Source: Cryobacterium glaciale (GTDB lineage: Bacteria; Actinomycetota; Actinomycetes; Actinomycetales; Microbacteriaceae). From it: a stretch of 64,000 bases of DNA. Below, in pieces: positions 21,983 to 31,578 of this stretch. Location: positions 186,001 to 250,000 of the forward strand of contig NZ_SOEY01000006.1 of the NCBI RefSeq assembly GCF_004402535.1, in the 5' to 3' direction. Position 1 is the first letter of the stretch; the number at the start of each line of letters is the position of its first letter. The translations under genes and the position numbers were made by a program. The notes below the pieces were generated by a model. It saw only the letters and a program-made list of their open reading frames with translations. It ran no database searches and had not been told where the DNA came from.

Positions 21983-23205
21983 GACTGCTCCGCCCCTTCG
22001 TCGAGCAGGTCGAAGTACCGGCCGGCTGTTTCCATGTCCTTGTCACCGCGGCCGCTGAGGTTGACCAGGATGGTCGCCTCCGGGCCGAGCGCGCGGCCGA
22101 GTTCCAGGGTGCCGGCGAGGGCGTGCGACGACTCGATCGCCGGGATGATCCCCTCGGTACGGCTCAGCAGGCGCAGGGCGCTCATCGCCTCATCATCGGT
22201 GATCGGCAGGTAGGTGGCTCGATTGATACTCGAGAGCCAGGCGTGCTCCGGACCGACTCCCGGGTAGTCGAGGCCCGCCGAAATGGAGTGCGATTCGACG
22301 GTCTGGCCGTCTTCATCCTGGAGCAGCATGCTGCGGGCGCCGTGCAGCACTCCGGGACGACCCTTGGTGATGGTGGCAGCGTGCCGCAATGTCTCGACGC
22401 CGTCACCGGCCGCTTCATACCCGAACAGCGCGACATCGGGATCGTCGAGGAAGGCGTGAAAAATTCCCATGGCGTTCGAGCCGCCGCCGACGCAGGCAGT
22501 GACGGCGTCCGGCAGACTTCCGGTCAGGTCGAGAACCTGCTGGCGGGCTTCTTCCCCGATGATTTTCTGGAAGTCGCGAACCATGGCGGGGAACGGATGC
22601 GGTCCGGCCACGGTCCCGAAGATGTAGTTGGTGGTCTCGACGTTGGTGACCCAGTCACGCATGGCGTCGTTGATGGCGTCTTTGAGGGTGCGCGAACCGG
22701 TCTTGACCGGGACGACCTCGGCGCCGAGCAGGCGCATTCTGGCCACGTTGAGGGCTTGACGTTCCGTGTCGACCTCGCCCATATAGACGACGCATTCCAG
22801 TCCGAACAGGGCGGCGACGGTGGCGGTTGCCACTCCGTGCTGGCCGGCCCCGGTTTCAGCGATCACGCGGGTCTTTCCGATGCGCTTGGTGAGCAGGGCC
22901 TGGCCGAGAGCGTTGTTGATCTTGTGGGAGCCGGTGTGGTTGAGGTCTTCGCGCTTGAGGATGATGCGGGCACCGCCGGCATACTCGGCGAAGCGCGGCA
23001 CCTCGGTGATGATGGACGGGCGCCCGGTGTAGGTGCGGTGCAACTCCATCAGCGCCGCAGCGAAGGCGGGGTCGTTCTTGGCGAGTTCGTATTCCGCGGT
23101 GAGTTCGTCGAGGGCCGCCACGAGGGACTCGGGCACGAACCGGCCGCCGAAGTCACCGAAATACGGGCCGGGCTCTGCACGTAAGGATTTTTTTCGCAAA
23201 GACAT
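21979..23205 (-). CDS. trpB: tryptophan synthase beta chain
   Basis: 408 aa. The pyridoxal-phosphate Lys lies in [14 protein letters not shown], and the phosphate loop is [12 protein letters not shown]. It condenses indole with serine. The start at 23205 gives [20 protein letters not shown], the family N-terminus; an 80-residue upstream in-frame extension is only the shadow of trpC. The trpC stop lies one base before it. Confidence 0.97.
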   Translation of the reverse strand: MSLRKKSLRAEPGPYFGDFGGRFVPESLVAALDELTAEYELAKNDPAFAAALMELHRTYTGRPSIITEVPRFAEYAGGARIILKREDLNHTGSHKINNALGQALLTKRIGKTRVIAETGAGQHGVATATVAALFGLECVVYMGEVDTERQALNVARMRLLGAEVVPVKTGSRTLKDAINDAMRDWVTNVETTNYIFGTVAGPHPFPAMVRDFQKIIGEEARQQVLDLTGSLPDAVTACVGGGSNAMGIFHAFLDDPDVALFGYEAAGDGVETLRHAATITKGRPGVLHGARSMLLQDEDGQTVESHSISAGLDYPGVGPEHAWLSSINRATYLPITDDEAMSALRLLSRTEGIIPAIESSHALAGTLELGRALGPEATILVNLSGRGDKDMETAGRYFDLLDEGAEQS

Positions 23206-23206
23206 G

Positions 23207-23977
23207 TTAGACCGCCAAAAACTCGGAGAGGGTTCGGATGGGATCGCTCGTGACGAGCGCTTCGCCGACCAGGACGACGTCGGCGCCGGCGGCACGATAG
23301 TGCGCGACATCGGCGGCGGTCTTGACGGCTGATTCGGCGATTCGGATGACGCCGGAGGGAATTCTGTCGGCGAGGGTGCCGAAGAGGTTCGGGTCGAGTT
23401 CAAAGGTGGACAGGTTGCGCGCGTTGACGCCGACCAGGCTCGCACCGATGTCGAGTGCGCGGCTCACCTCGTCACCGCTGTGCGTTTCGACCAGCGCGGT
23501 CATGCCGAGTTCACGGATGAGGTCGTGCAGTGAGATCAGGGTGGCCTGATCGAGAGCCGCGACGATGAGGAGCACGAGGTCGGCCCCGGCAGCGCGGGCC
23601 TCGAACACCTGGTAGCGCGTGCCGATGAAGTCCTTGCGCAGGAGGGGAATGCTCACGGCAGCCCGCACCTGCTCAAGGTCGGTGAGCGAGCCGTGAAAAC
23701 GCCGACCCTCGGTGAGCACGCTGATGGCGCTCGCCCCGCCGGTCTCGTAGGAGACGGCCAGTGCTGCCGGATCGGTGATGGCAGCGAGGGTGCCGCGGCT
23801 CGGGCTGGAGCGTTTGATTTCTGCGATAATCTTGACGCGGTCGGACGGGGCTAGCGCTGCCAGCGCGTCGAGGGCGGGCGCGTGGGCCCGCGCCGCGGAC
23901 TCCACGCTCGCCAGCGGACGAGTGAGTAAGCGTTGTTCGGCGTCGGAAATCGCGCCGGAGAGAAGTTCTTGAAGCAC
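23207..23977 (-). CDS. trpC: indole-3-glycerol phosphate synthase
   Basis: 256 aa TIM barrel. [10 protein letters not shown] holds the catalytic Lys; [26 protein letters not shown] and IAESAVKT are the other conserved loops. It forms indole-3-glycerol phosphate from carboxyphenylamino-deoxyribulose phosphate. GTG start at 23977. It is a stand-alone TrpC; no TrpF is fused. Confidence 0.97.
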   Translation of the reverse strand: MLQELLSGAISDAEQRLLTRPLASVESAARAHAPALDALAALAPSDRVKIIAEIKRSSPSRGTLAAITDPAALAVSYETGGASAISVLTEGRRFHGSLTDLEQVRAAVSIPLLRKDFIGTRYQVFEARAAGADLVLLIVAALDQATLISLHDLIRELGMTALVETHSGDEVSRALDIGASLVGVNARNLSTFELDPNLFGTLADRIPSGVIRIAESAVKTAADVAHYRAAGADVVLVGEALVTSDPIRTLSEFLAV

Positions 23978-23996
23978 CAGGTCTCAGCGCAACTTA

Positions 23997-24224
23997 TTAA
24001 TGGCCCTGCGGGGCGGGCAAGGCGCCAACGCCATAGCCTACTTTGCTCAGCACATAGCCCACGATGACCCCGGCGATAAGTAGGCCGAATGACGCCCAAA
24101 CGAGCCAGACCAGCTCGAAGAAGAAAGCAGTGGTGCCGATGGCGAAGGCGGCCAGCATAATGGTGACAGCGGTCCAGGCCGCCGCGGAGTGGCCGTGTCC
24201 GGGATCCGACAGATCGATGCTCAT
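23997..24224 (-). CDS. HGxxPAAW (DUF6704) family small membrane protein of the trp operon
   Basis: 75 aa with two membrane helices (about 17-37 and 41-61). The N-terminal HGHSAAAWTAV matches the HG-x-x-x-A-A-W signature of this family, with Ala where Pro is usual. It is found between trpE and trpC in many actinobacteria; its role is unknown. GAGGAGAATC precedes the ATG. Confidence 0.85.
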   Translation of the reverse strand: MSIDLSDPGHGHSAAAWTAVTIMLAAFAIGTTAFFFELVWLVWASFGLLIAGVIVGYVLSKVGYGVGALPAPQGH

Positions 24225-24295
24225 GATTCTCCTCGTAGTTGCGTTGCTGCGTACGTTGACAGGCGGGTTAAGTCTAGCGGAGCGACGGCCGGCGT

Positions 24296-24955
24296 TCAGC
24301 GAGCGGTCGGGTCGTCGCCGCGACTGAGGTCGTCCCAGTCGCCGACCGAGTCACTCGGCGCGGATTCGGTCGCCGCGTCGCCGCTCAGGGGCGACGCGGG
24401 AACTGACCCATCGGGCGAGGCTACCGTTTCAAAGCGCACGGCCTGATACTTGCGGGCCGGGCCGGGCCAACGGGCGCTGGTCAGGATGACGGCCACACCG
24501 GCGGCCGCCATGACGACGGCGGCGCCCATGGCGACGAACGGCCAGGGGGTAACGATCGTGCCGAGCACGCTGAGCTCAATAGATTCATGGCCCGCGATCC
24601 CCGTCGCGGCGGTGACAGCGGCCGCACTCGCCTGGGACGGGTCGTCGACCGCGAGGAAGGCAGCGATGAACACCGAAAGCCCCAGGAGCACCTCGAGCGC
24701 GCCGAGCACGATGCGAATGAGCCGCCCGGCAATGGTGAGGGCCCCGGCGAGGGCGAATCCGGAGAGGGCCAGTGCGGTCAACGCCGGCGCCGCGACGGCC
24801 CCGTCGATCTCCAGCACCTGCGTGCCGGCGTCGGGCAGCCCGACTTCAGCGTGCACCCACACCTGGGTCCAGGCCAGCAGAGCCAGCGAGCTCGCGGCCA
24901 GGATCGTGAGGATGAGTACGAGTTTGAGCCGGCGCGGGGGCATCCGTTCTGCCAC
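24296..24955 (-). CDS. Trp biosynthesis-associated membrane protein
   Basis: 219 aa. Four hydrophobic segments (about 11-30, 55-75, 80-100 and 140-160) with SSLALLAWTQVW in the first match the TIGR02234-type protein that always sits beside trpE in actinobacteria. The C-terminal 50 residues are acidic and probably cytosolic. Function unknown; a role in aromatic amino acid metabolism is assumed from location only. The GTG start shares one base with the trpE TAG; an ATG at 24943 is an alternative. Confidence 0.85.
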   Translation of the reverse strand: MAERMPPRRLKLVLILTILAASSLALLAWTQVWVHAEVGLPDAGTQVLEIDGAVAAPALTALALSGFALAGALTIAGRLIRIVLGALEVLLGLSVFIAAFLAVDDPSQASAAAVTAATGIAGHESIELSVLGTIVTPWPFVAMGAAVVMAAAGVAVILTSARWPGPARKYQAVRFETVASPDGSVPASPLSGDAATESAPSDSVGDWDDLSRGDDPTAR

Positions 24956-26511
24956 TAGAACACCCGCCGCATCGCGTTGGCCACAGCCACCGCACGCAGG
25001 GGTGCTGCCGCCTTGTTCTGCGACTCCTGATACTCGGAAGCGGGGTCAGAATCGGTGACGACGCCGCCGCCGGCCTGAACGCGGGCGATGCCGTCCTTGA
25101 TGGTGGCGGTGCGGATGGCGATGGCGAGGTCAGCGTCGCCGGCGAAGCCGAAGTAGCCGACCACTCCCCCGTACACGCCGCGTTGGCTGGGTTCGAGGGC
25201 GTCGATGATCTCGAGCGCCCGCGGTTTCGGCGCGCCAGACAGGGTTCCGGCCGGGAAGGTGGCGCGGAAGACGTCGATGGCGGTCTTGCCGGGGACGAGG
25301 TTGCCTTCGACGGAGGAGACCAGGTGCATGATGTGGCTGAAGCGTTCTATGCGCATGAACTCGGTCACTTCGACGGATCCGGCCGTGCAGACCTTGAGCA
25401 GGTCGTTGCGGGCAAGGTCGACGAGCATAAGATGCTCTGCGCGCTCCTTGGGGTCTTCGGCGAGCTCGATCGCATAGTCGGCGTCGGCATCCGGTGTGGT
25501 GCCGCGGGGCTTGGAGCCGGCGATCGGGTGGGTGAAGACGCGTTTGTCCTGCACCTTGACGAGCGCTTCGGGTGAGGAACCGACGATCCAGTAGGGGGCG
25601 CCGCCCGGTGTCTCGAGGCTGAGCAGGTACATGTACGGGCTCGGGTTGAGGCTGCGCAAAACCCGGTACACGTCGATGGGGTCTGCCGTGCAGATTTGGT
25701 CGAAGCGCTGCGAGATGACGACCTGGAACACATCACCGTCGACGATGTGCTGCTTGCCGATGTTGACGGCGGCGAGAAAGTCGTCCCGGGTGGTGCGATT
25801 GCTCGGTGCGCTCGGCGCTTGCAGGTCGACCTCGGCGAGCCAGGCTTCGCCCGGCGCGGCGAGGCGCTTCTGCAGGGAATCCAGGCGCACGGACGCATCT
25901 GCCCACAGCTCGTCTGGTGTGTCGGTACCGTCATTGAGCACGTTTGCGATCAGTTGCACCGTGCCGTACTTATGGTCGAGCACGACGAGGTCGGCGACGA
26001 AACTGAAGGACTGGCCGGGCACATCGTAATCGGCCGGAGGCTGGTGGGGCAGGCGTTCAATCTGGCGGATCGCCTCCCAGCCGATGAAGCCGACCAGCCC
26101 GCCGGTCAGCGGCGGGTGCTCGGGTAGCCGCGGGGTCTGCCAGCGGTCGAACAGGAAGGCCAGTGCGGCGAGCGGGCCGAGGGTGGCGGCGGAACCGAGG
26201 GCGCGGTCGGCGGAGACCCCGTAATCGATCCAGCGGGTGTCGTCGCCCTCCTGGGTCAACACACCGAAGGAGGAGACTCCGACGAAGGAGAACCGCGACC
26301 AGATGCCGCCCTGTTCGGCGGATTCGAGCAGAAAGCTACCCGGCAGGCCGTTGGCGAGTTTGCGGTAGATGCCGACCGGGGTTTCACCGTCGGCGAACAG
26401 CTCTCGAATGACCGGGATGACCCGGTGCGCGTCGATGAGCGCGTCGAACTGGGCGCGCGTCGTCGAGCCGGCCGTGCGCGCGCCGGTTGCGGCCGGGGTA
26501 CTGTCGGTCAT
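24955..26511 (-). CDS. trpE: anthranilate synthase component I
   Basis: 518 aa. [18 protein letters not shown] contains the LLES-type element used for tryptophan feedback inhibition. The C-terminal chorismate-utilising domain shows [28 protein letters not shown] and [14 protein letters not shown]. It makes anthranilate from chorismate with TrpG, which is not in the window. The ATG at 26511 overlaps the hisI stop as ATGA; the longer frame to 26796 is the shadow of hisI. Confidence 0.97.
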   Translation of the reverse strand: MTDSTPAATGARTAGSTTRAQFDALIDAHRVIPVIRELFADGETPVGIYRKLANGLPGSFLLESAEQGGIWSRFSFVGVSSFGVLTQEGDDTRWIDYGVSADRALGSAATLGPLAALAFLFDRWQTPRLPEHPPLTGGLVGFIGWEAIRQIERLPHQPPADYDVPGQSFSFVADLVVLDHKYGTVQLIANVLNDGTDTPDELWADASVRLDSLQKRLAAPGEAWLAEVDLQAPSAPSNRTTRDDFLAAVNIGKQHIVDGDVFQVVISQRFDQICTADPIDVYRVLRSLNPSPYMYLLSLETPGGAPYWIVGSSPEALVKVQDKRVFTHPIAGSKPRGTTPDADADYAIELAEDPKERAEHLMLVDLARNDLLKVCTAGSVEVTEFMRIERFSHIMHLVSSVEGNLVPGKTAIDVFRATFPAGTLSGAPKPRALEIIDALEPSQRGVYGGVVGYFGFAGDADLAIAIRTATIKDGIARVQAGGGVVTDSDPASEYQESQNKAAAPLRAVAVANAMRRVF

Positions 26512-26885
26512 TCCGCAGGCCTTTCCATGCTGATTGCGCCGAGATCGCGGCCGTCGAAGCAGGTGCGCGTGCCGGTGTGGCAGGCCGCTCCGACCTGGTC
26601 GACCTGCACGAGCAGGGTGTCGTTGTCGCAGTCGAAGGCGGCGGAGTGCACGTACTGGGCGTGCCCGGAGGTGTCGCCCTTGCGCCAGAATTCCTGGCGA
26701 CTGCGGGACCAGAACGTTACGCGCCCCTCCGTGAGGGTGCGGCGCAACGCTTCCCGGTTCATCCAGCCGAGCATGAGTACCTCGTGGCTGTCCCACTGCT
26801 GGATGACGGCGGGCAGCAGTCCGGCGTCATTGAAAATCGCAGCGTCGAGCTGCGCGGCTTGGACGGGACTGAGGTCGGCGCTCAT
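26508..26885 (-). CDS. hisI: phosphoribosyl-AMP cyclohydrolase
   Basis: 125 aa, single-domain HisI with no HisE fusion. [31 protein letters not shown] and the zinc ligands in DCDNDTLL and ACHTGTRTC are all present. It catalyses the third step of histidine synthesis. The start shares one base with the hisF stop (TGATG). Confidence 0.97.
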   Translation of the reverse strand: MSADLSPVQAAQLDAAIFNDAGLLPAVIQQWDSHEVLMLGWMNREALRRTLTEGRVTFWSRSRQEFWRKGDTSGHAQYVHSAAFDCDNDTLLVQVDQVGAACHTGTRTCFDGRDLGAISMERPAE

Positions 26886-27646
26886 CAGCGCACCAGCATT
26901 CCGGCGTCGGACAGCTCGCGCTTGACGTCGCCTATGGTCAGTTGTGCCGAGTGAAAAACGGATGCTGCCAGCACGGCGTCCGCGCCCGCCCGGATTGCGG
27001 GTGGGAAGTCTTCGACGCGTCCGGCGCCGCCGGACGCGATCACCGGCACCCGGCTGTTGGCCCGCATGAGCGCGATGAGGTCCACATCGAATCCGGCTTT
27101 AGTGCCGTCGGCGTCGATCGAGTTGACCAGGAGTTCCCCGGCACCCAGTTCGATCGCCTGCCGGGCCCAGGCCACGGCATCCAGATCGGTCTCGGTGCGC
27201 CCGCCGTGGGTGGTGACGACAAAGCCGCTCTCGGTGCGCTCTGAGCGTTTGACATCGAGGCTCAACACGAGTACCTGGGCGCCGAACCGGTCGGCGATTT
27301 CGGCGATCAGGGCTGGTCGGGCAATTGCCGCGCTGTTCACGCCGACCTTGTCGGCGCCGCTCGCCTGCAGGCGGGAGACGTCTTCGACGCTGCGAATGCC
27401 GCCGCCGACGGTGAGTGGAATGAACACCTGCTCAGCGGTCGCCCGCACGACGTCGTAGGTGGTCGACCTGTTGTCGACCGTCGCGGTGACATCGAGGAAG
27501 GTGAGCTCGTCGGCGCCCTGCTCGTAGTAGCGGCGGGCGAGTTCGACCGGGTCGCCGGCGTCACGCAGGTTCTGAAAGTTGACCCCCTTGACGACGCGAC
27601 CGTTGGCCACGTCGAGACAGGGAATGACGCGCACGCTCAGGCTCAT
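26885..27646 (-). CDS. hisF: imidazole glycerol phosphate synthase subunit HisF
   Basis: 253 aa. [18 protein letters not shown] has the catalytic first Asp; [16 protein letters not shown] has the second, and [13 protein letters not shown] is the phosphate loop. It forms IGP and AICAR with HisH, whose gene is not in the window. ATG at 27646 follows GAGGAGAA; a longer frame to 27787 has no such support. Confidence 0.97.
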   Translation of the reverse strand: MSLSVRVIPCLDVANGRVVKGVNFQNLRDAGDPVELARRYYEQGADELTFLDVTATVDNRSTTYDVVRATAEQVFIPLTVGGGIRSVEDVSRLQASGADKVGVNSAAIARPALIAEIADRFGAQVLVLSLDVKRSERTESGFVVTTHGGRTETDLDAVAWARQAIELGAGELLVNSIDADGTKAGFDVDLIALMRANSRVPVIASGGAGRVEDFPPAIRAGADAVLAASVFHSAQLTIGDVKRELSDAGMLVR

Positions 27647-27669
27647 CGCTGGTTCTCCTCCGATGTTTC

Positions 27670-28509
27670 TTACAGGCGGGCGTTGTGAATGGTGGTGACG
27701 AGGATGGCCCTGGCGCCGAGGGCGTAGAGCGCGTCCATCACGTTGTTCATGTCGAGCCGGGCGATCATGACCCGCACGGCGGCCCACTCGGGGTCGTGCA
27801 GCGAGGAGACCGTCGGCGATTCAATGCCGGGAGCGAGCGCTGCGGCGGCGTCGAGCAGGGCGACCGGGATGTCATAGTCGAGCAGCACATACTGGCGCGC
27901 GACGAGCACACCCTGCAAGCGACGGAGCAGGGTGTCGATTCCGGCCTTGTCATTGGTGGAGCTGATCAGCACGGCGGTGGATTCCAGGATGACCGGTCCG
28001 AAGATTTCGAGGCCAGCCTTGCGCAGCGTGGTGCCGGTGGAGACGACGTCGGCGACGGCATCCGCTACGCCGAGCTGCACTGCGGATTCAACGGCGCCGT
28101 CGAGTTCGACGAGGTCGACGGTCACCGAGTGCGTGGCGAGGAAGCGTTCGACCAGGCCGGGGTAGCTCGTCGCGACCCGCAGGCCATCGAGGTCTTTCAG
28201 TTCAAAGAAGCGGCCGGCCGGCCCGGCGAAGCGAAAGGTGGAGTCACCAAAGTCGAGACTGGCGATCTCCACGGCCTTCGAGTGCGAGTCGAGCAGCAGA
28301 TCCCGGCCGGTGATGCCGACGTCGAGGGCGCCGGATCCGACGTAGGTGGCGATGTCGCGCGGACGCAGGTAGAAGAATTCGACCCCGTTGCGGGGGTCGG
28401 CGGTGACGAGGTCGCGCGGGTCGCGGCGACCGGTGTAACCGGCCTCGGCGAGCATCTGCGCTGCGGTTTCAGACAACGAGCCCTTGTTGGGCACGGCAAT
28501 TCTCAGCAT
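27670..28509 (-). CDS. hisG: ATP phosphoribosyltransferase, long form
   Basis: 279 aa, the long HisG with a C-terminal regulatory domain, so no HisZ is needed. [27 protein letters not shown] and [14 protein letters not shown] are signature segments. It is the first, histidine-inhibited step of the pathway. GAGAGAGTA precedes the ATG. 28510-28579 to hisE holds nothing recognised. Confidence 0.96.
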   Translation of the reverse strand: MLRIAVPNKGSLSETAAQMLAEAGYTGRRDPRDLVTADPRNGVEFFYLRPRDIATYVGSGALDVGITGRDLLLDSHSKAVEIASLDFGDSTFRFAGPAGRFFELKDLDGLRVATSYPGLVERFLATHSVTVDLVELDGAVESAVQLGVADAVADVVSTGTTLRKAGLEIFGPVILESTAVLISSTNDKAGIDTLLRRLQGVLVARQYVLLDYDIPVALLDAAAALAPGIESPTVSSLHDPEWAAVRVMIARLDMNNVMDALYALGARAILVTTIHNARL

Positions 28510-28579
28510 GGGGGTACTCTCTCGGTTTCAGTTCACACGACTAGTCAATGATGCGGGCCAGCACAGGCGCCGGCGCGGG

Positions 28580-28843
28580 TCACAGATGTCGGTAGATGTC
28601 GGCCGGGGAGAGACCTTTGGCGATCATCATGACCTGCAGGTGGTACAGCAGCTGGGAGATTTCAGCGGAGGTTTCATCATCGCTCTGGAACTCGGCGGCC
28701 ATCCACACTTCGGCGGCCTCCTCGACAATTTTCTTGCCGATGGCGTGTACGCCGGCGTCGAGTTCGCGTACGGTACCGGAGCCCTCTGGACGAGTGCGGG
28801 CCTTGTCGCTCAGTTCTACGAAAAGGTCATCGAATGTTTTCAC
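28580..28843 (-). CDS. hisE: phosphoribosyl-ATP pyrophosphatase
   Basis: 87 aa, an all-alpha MazG-like fold: [15 protein letters not shown] and [18 protein letters not shown] carry the metal-binding acids. Second step of histidine synthesis. The GTG start overlaps the rpe stop (GTGA). In actinobacteria HisE and HisI are often separate, as here. Confidence 0.95.
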   Translation of the reverse strand: MKTFDDLFVELSDKARTRPEGSGTVRELDAGVHAIGKKIVEEAAEVWMAAEFQSDDETSAEISQLLYHLQVMMIAKGLSPADIYRHL

Positions 28844-29523
28844 GACTCTAGGTTACCCGCCCCGTGACGGTGGCCGACCGCGCGCTCGCGCAGCAGGGCG
28901 ATCTGGGCTGCCGGATTCTCGGCTCCGAATACGCTCGACCCGGCCACGAAGGTATCCGCGCCGGCCGCTGCTGCGATCTGAATGGTCTGAGCGGTGATGC
29001 CGCCGTCGACCTGCAGCCAGAGGTCGAGGCCGCTAGTGTCGACGGCCCTGCGCAGCTGCGCGAGCTTGGGCATGGTCGATTCCATGAAGCTCTGGCCGCC
29101 GAAACCGGGTTCGACGGTCATGACGAGCACTTGGTCGAATTCGGGAAGGAGCTCGAGGTACGGCGTGATGTCGGTGCCGGGCTTCAGCGCGATACCGGCG
29201 CGGGCACCGATTTGGCGCAACCGACGGGCCAGCGCGACCGGTTCGGTCGTGGCCTCGGCGTGGAAGGTGACCGAGTAGGCGCCGGCCTCTGCATAACCGG
29301 GTGCCCACCGCTCGGGGTCGTCGATCATCAAGTGGATGTCGAGCGGCAGCGGCGAAACCTGCTGCAGGCGTTCGACCATGCCGAGCCCGAAAGTGAGGTT
29401 CGGCACGAAGTGGTTGTCCATGATGTCGACGTGCACGAGGTCGGCCGAGCGGATGCGCCCCAGCTCGCTCTCAAAGTTGGCGAAATCGGCGGCGAGGATG
29501 CTGGGGTTGATGCGGGTGGCCAT
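28840..29523 (-). CDS. rpe: ribulose-phosphate 3-epimerase
   Basis: 227 aa. [55 protein letters not shown] and QVDGGI define the family and its metal ligands. It interconverts ribulose- and xylulose-5-phosphate in the pentose phosphate pathway. It is the first gene of the his-trp-lgt run, with no ribosome binding site but TAGGCT six bases before the ATG. Confidence 0.96.
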   Translation of the reverse strand: MATRINPSILAADFANFESELGRIRSADLVHVDIMDNHFVPNLTFGLGMVERLQQVSPLPLDIHLMIDDPERWAPGYAEAGAYSVTFHAEATTEPVALARRLRQIGARAGIALKPGTDITPYLELLPEFDQVLVMTVEPGFGGQSFMESTMPKLAQLRRAVDTSGLDLWLQVDGGITAQTIQIAAAAGADTFVAGSSVFGAENPAAQIALLRERAVGHRHGAGNLES

Positions 29524-29529
29524 CCGTTC

Positions 29530-29535
29530 AGCCTA
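29530..29535 (-). promoter_or_regulatory. leaderless -10 element of rpe
   Basis: TAGGCT, then GAACGG, then ATG at 29523. It would drive the whole rpe-his-trp-lgt run. Confidence 0.5.
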
Positions 29536-29590
29536 GCGCTGGGTGTGTGGTTGTTCTGTGGCGGTTCGTATTGCTGGCAGGACGGTCACC

Positions 29591-29596
29591 TATCCT
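29591..29596 (+). promoter_or_regulatory. candidate leaderless -10 of the DUF2809 gene
   Basis: TATCCT, then six bases (CAGATG), then ATG at 29603. The same spacing as at the TAGGCT starts, and again no ribosome binding site. Confidence 0.4.
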
Positions 29597-29602
29597 CAGA
29601 TG

Positions 29603-30043
29603 ATGGAACGATCGGAATCCCCGGATTCTCCCGGGACGAGACCTGGGTCGCGGCGGCGGCGCATTCTCTTCGCTTGCGGCGCTGTCATCATCGGCATGGG
29701 GTTGGCGGTTCATTTCACTATCGAGGGGCCGGTGGGCGATTTCGCTGCGGACGCCCTGTACGCGGTGCTGGCCTACCTGGCCGTGTCGTTCATCGCTCCA
29801 CGCCTTCGACCCCAGGGCACTGCGACAGTTTCCTATCTGGTCTGCGTGGCCATCGAGGCGGCCCAACTCTCCCCCGGCCCGGCTGCCCTGGCCGACGTCT
29901 TTCCGCCGGCCCGGCTCGTGCTCGGCACGACGTTTGCGCCCGTAGATCTCCTCGCCTATGCCGTTGGAGCGTTGGCAGCCCTGGTTTGCGACAGACTCAT
30001 TCCGCGACGGCGCACGCGATCAATCCTGCCCACGCCGATGTAG
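29603..30043 (+). CDS. DUF2809 family membrane protein
   Basis: About 146 aa with four hydrophobic helices. DFAADALYAVLAYLAVSF and VCVAIEAAQL resemble the DUF2809 proteins, small VanZ-like membrane proteins of unknown role. A short basic segment (RPGSRRRR) precedes the first helix. The start could be the ATG at 29600, the ATG at 29603 or a GTG at 29543; 29603 fits a leaderless start. It is transcribed away from rpe and is part of an islet that breaks the rsmB-rpe neighbourhood. Confidence 0.6.
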   Translation: MERSESPDSPGTRPGSRRRRILFACGAVIIGMGLAVHFTIEGPVGDFAADALYAVLAYLAVSFIAPRLRPQGTATVSYLVCVAIEAAQLSPGPAALADVFPPARLVLGTTFAPVDLLAYAVGALAALVCDRLIPRRRTRSILPTPM

Positions 30044-30050
30044 CACCTAC

Positions 30051-30200
30051 CCGCCGGTCGAGGCGCGAGCAACGCCCCACCCGCCGGTCGAGGCGCGAGG
30101 AACGCCCCACCCCGCCGGTCGAGGCGCGAGGAACGAGCGATCGAGACCTCGTCTTGGTGTCGCCAGATATCTCGATCGCTCGCAAGCTCGTGCCTCGATC
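30051..30200. repeat. inverted repeat element with tandem copies of one arm
   Basis: Three tandem units beginning CCGCCGGTCGAGGCGCGAG start at 30051, 30081 and 30112 (periods 30 and 31). The last unit continues into one arm (30117-30146) of an imperfect 30-base inverted repeat whose other arm is 30170-30200, with perfect inner 12-mers GAGCGATCGAGA / TCTCGATCGCTC. It lies between the convergent DUF2809 and DUF222 genes, so it may also serve as a bidirectional terminator. Similar palindromic spacers recur in Microbacteriaceae genomes, from memory. Confidence 0.75.
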
Positions 30201-30232
30201 AGCGAGGCCGAAGTCGTTCAGCGCTGGTGGGC

Positions 30233-31272
30233 CTATTTGTCCCAGTTGGGTTGTTCGGTGGGGGTGGCGGCGCGGTTGTGGCTGGCGGGGCGCCAGGTTT
30301 GGGTGGGGTCGTAGAGGAGGGGGCCGCGGGCTGCTGCGGGCAGGGACTGAGCGGGTCAGACTGGATACTCTCGTCAGCGTCAGCGTCAGCGTCAGCGTCG
30401 ATCTCGACCGCGTTCTCGCTGGCCGCCGCGGCGGAGAGGTAGGCGTCGAAGACGTTGCCGATGATGGCGCGGTCGAGGGTGGTGAACCAGCCGTTGAGGC
30501 TGTAGCCGCCGTTGCTCAGGTTGCCGAAGGTGAGCCAGCTGCGCCGTTCCGCGGGGGTTTCGCCGGGTGCGGTGCCGTCGGGGGCGAGGCGTGCCTGCCA
30601 CTGGATGCCCTGCTGCCGCAGCAGCTCGGGTGCGAAGGCGATGCCTGCTCCGGGAAGGCCCTCGGTTTCGGGGGTGATCGCGCCGGAGCCGCTCGCGACG
30701 AGGGAGCGTTCGACCCGGTCGAGGTCCTCGATCAGCACGGAGGAGCGCAGGCCGTCGAGCACTTTCACGATCACGCGGGCCTGCTCCAGCCCGAGGCATC
30801 CGCCCTGCAGTGCGTCGCCCAGAACAGGATAGGTGGGGGTGAGGGGCCGGCCGAGCAGCATCCGCTGGCCGGCTTTCTCGCCGAGCGCGGCACGCTGGCG
30901 CACCTCGGCGCGGGAGAGCCGGGCCAGGGTACAGACCAGATCCACGCCGCTGCGGCAGCCGAGTCGCCGGGCCAGCGAGACCGCCCCAGCCGCCGCTACC
31001 TCGGTCTGCTCAGCCGTTTTCATCGCGGCATTCTTAGCCACGGAAGCATCCAGGTATTCGGAGCGGCGCAGCACATCCGTGGTGGAGAGCGCCCGGGCCC
31101 CGTCGACAACGCGGCCGACACTCTCGAGGGCGAGCAGCACTCTCAACGATTCTTCGTCGCCGAGCGACCCGAATGAGACGCCACCCAATGCCGCCAACAA
31201 GATCTCCCTGGCCTGCTCCACCGCCACAATGACGGGGTTCGAGCTAATCTGACCGGGGTTTTCCATGAACAT
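30233..31272 (-). pseudogene. DUF222 protein lacking its HNH endonuclease domain
   Basis: The N-terminal 290 residues are a recognisable DUF222 domain (SRAEVRQRAALGEKAGQRML, NGGYSLNGWFTTLDRAIIGN, VFDAYLSAA). The family normally continues into an HNH nuclease. Here a hexamer microsatellite (30373-30396, encoding Asp-Ala repeats) is followed by a frame change; in the other frame ARGPLLYDPTQTWRP runs to a TAG at 30233-30235, which looks like a retained C-terminal tail. The HNH core is absent, so the gene is probably a deletion derivative. The open frame itself runs on to 30199 with a Pro/Thr-rich nonsense tail. AAGGAGG precedes the start (ATG 31272 or 31266). Confidence 0.62.
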
Positions 31273-31578
31273 GGGCGCCGTTGCCTCCTTCAGAACAATT
31301 CTACCCCGAATCGAATATACAAGCGAGAAAATCTCAAGTAATAATTAAAGCACTTATCAACGAAATCCACTGGCGCCTGAGGCATCCGAATTGCATTGTT
31401 CGCAAGCAATCTGACGACATCAAAATCAGGCCTGACACTCGTTAAGTCTAGAAGTTTTATTTGAATTCATTTCCCCGGAGTAGATAAGAGCGACCACTCA
31501 TTCCGGCTGCGACAAGGTCACCTAACTCCCGTAGCGGCTACCCAGATTGGGCGCGCGCATCCGCTCGTCGGGCCCCGG
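31273..31578. other. AT-rich intergenic region upstream of the DUF222 gene
   Basis: About 300 bases without a gene, clearly poorer in GC than the surroundings (lowest at about 31300-31480). It holds the DUF222 ribosome binding site (AAGGAGG), a -10-like TAGAAT at 31298-31303 and a short palindrome GAGATTTTCTC. No RNA gene or terminator for rsmB was recognised. The base composition suggests recent acquisition with the DUF222 gene. Confidence 0.5.

Noticed and set aside
28864-31176. 770-codon plus-strand open frame crossing rpe, the DUF2809 gene, the repeat element and the DUF222 gene
   Set aside because: It passes through two unrelated gene directions and the repeat with no domain pattern, so it is a chance open frame.
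31380-31420. Hairpin TTGC...GCAA in the AT-rich spacer as a small RNA
   Set aside because: Short imperfect stem with no terminator or promoter pair to support an RNA gene.
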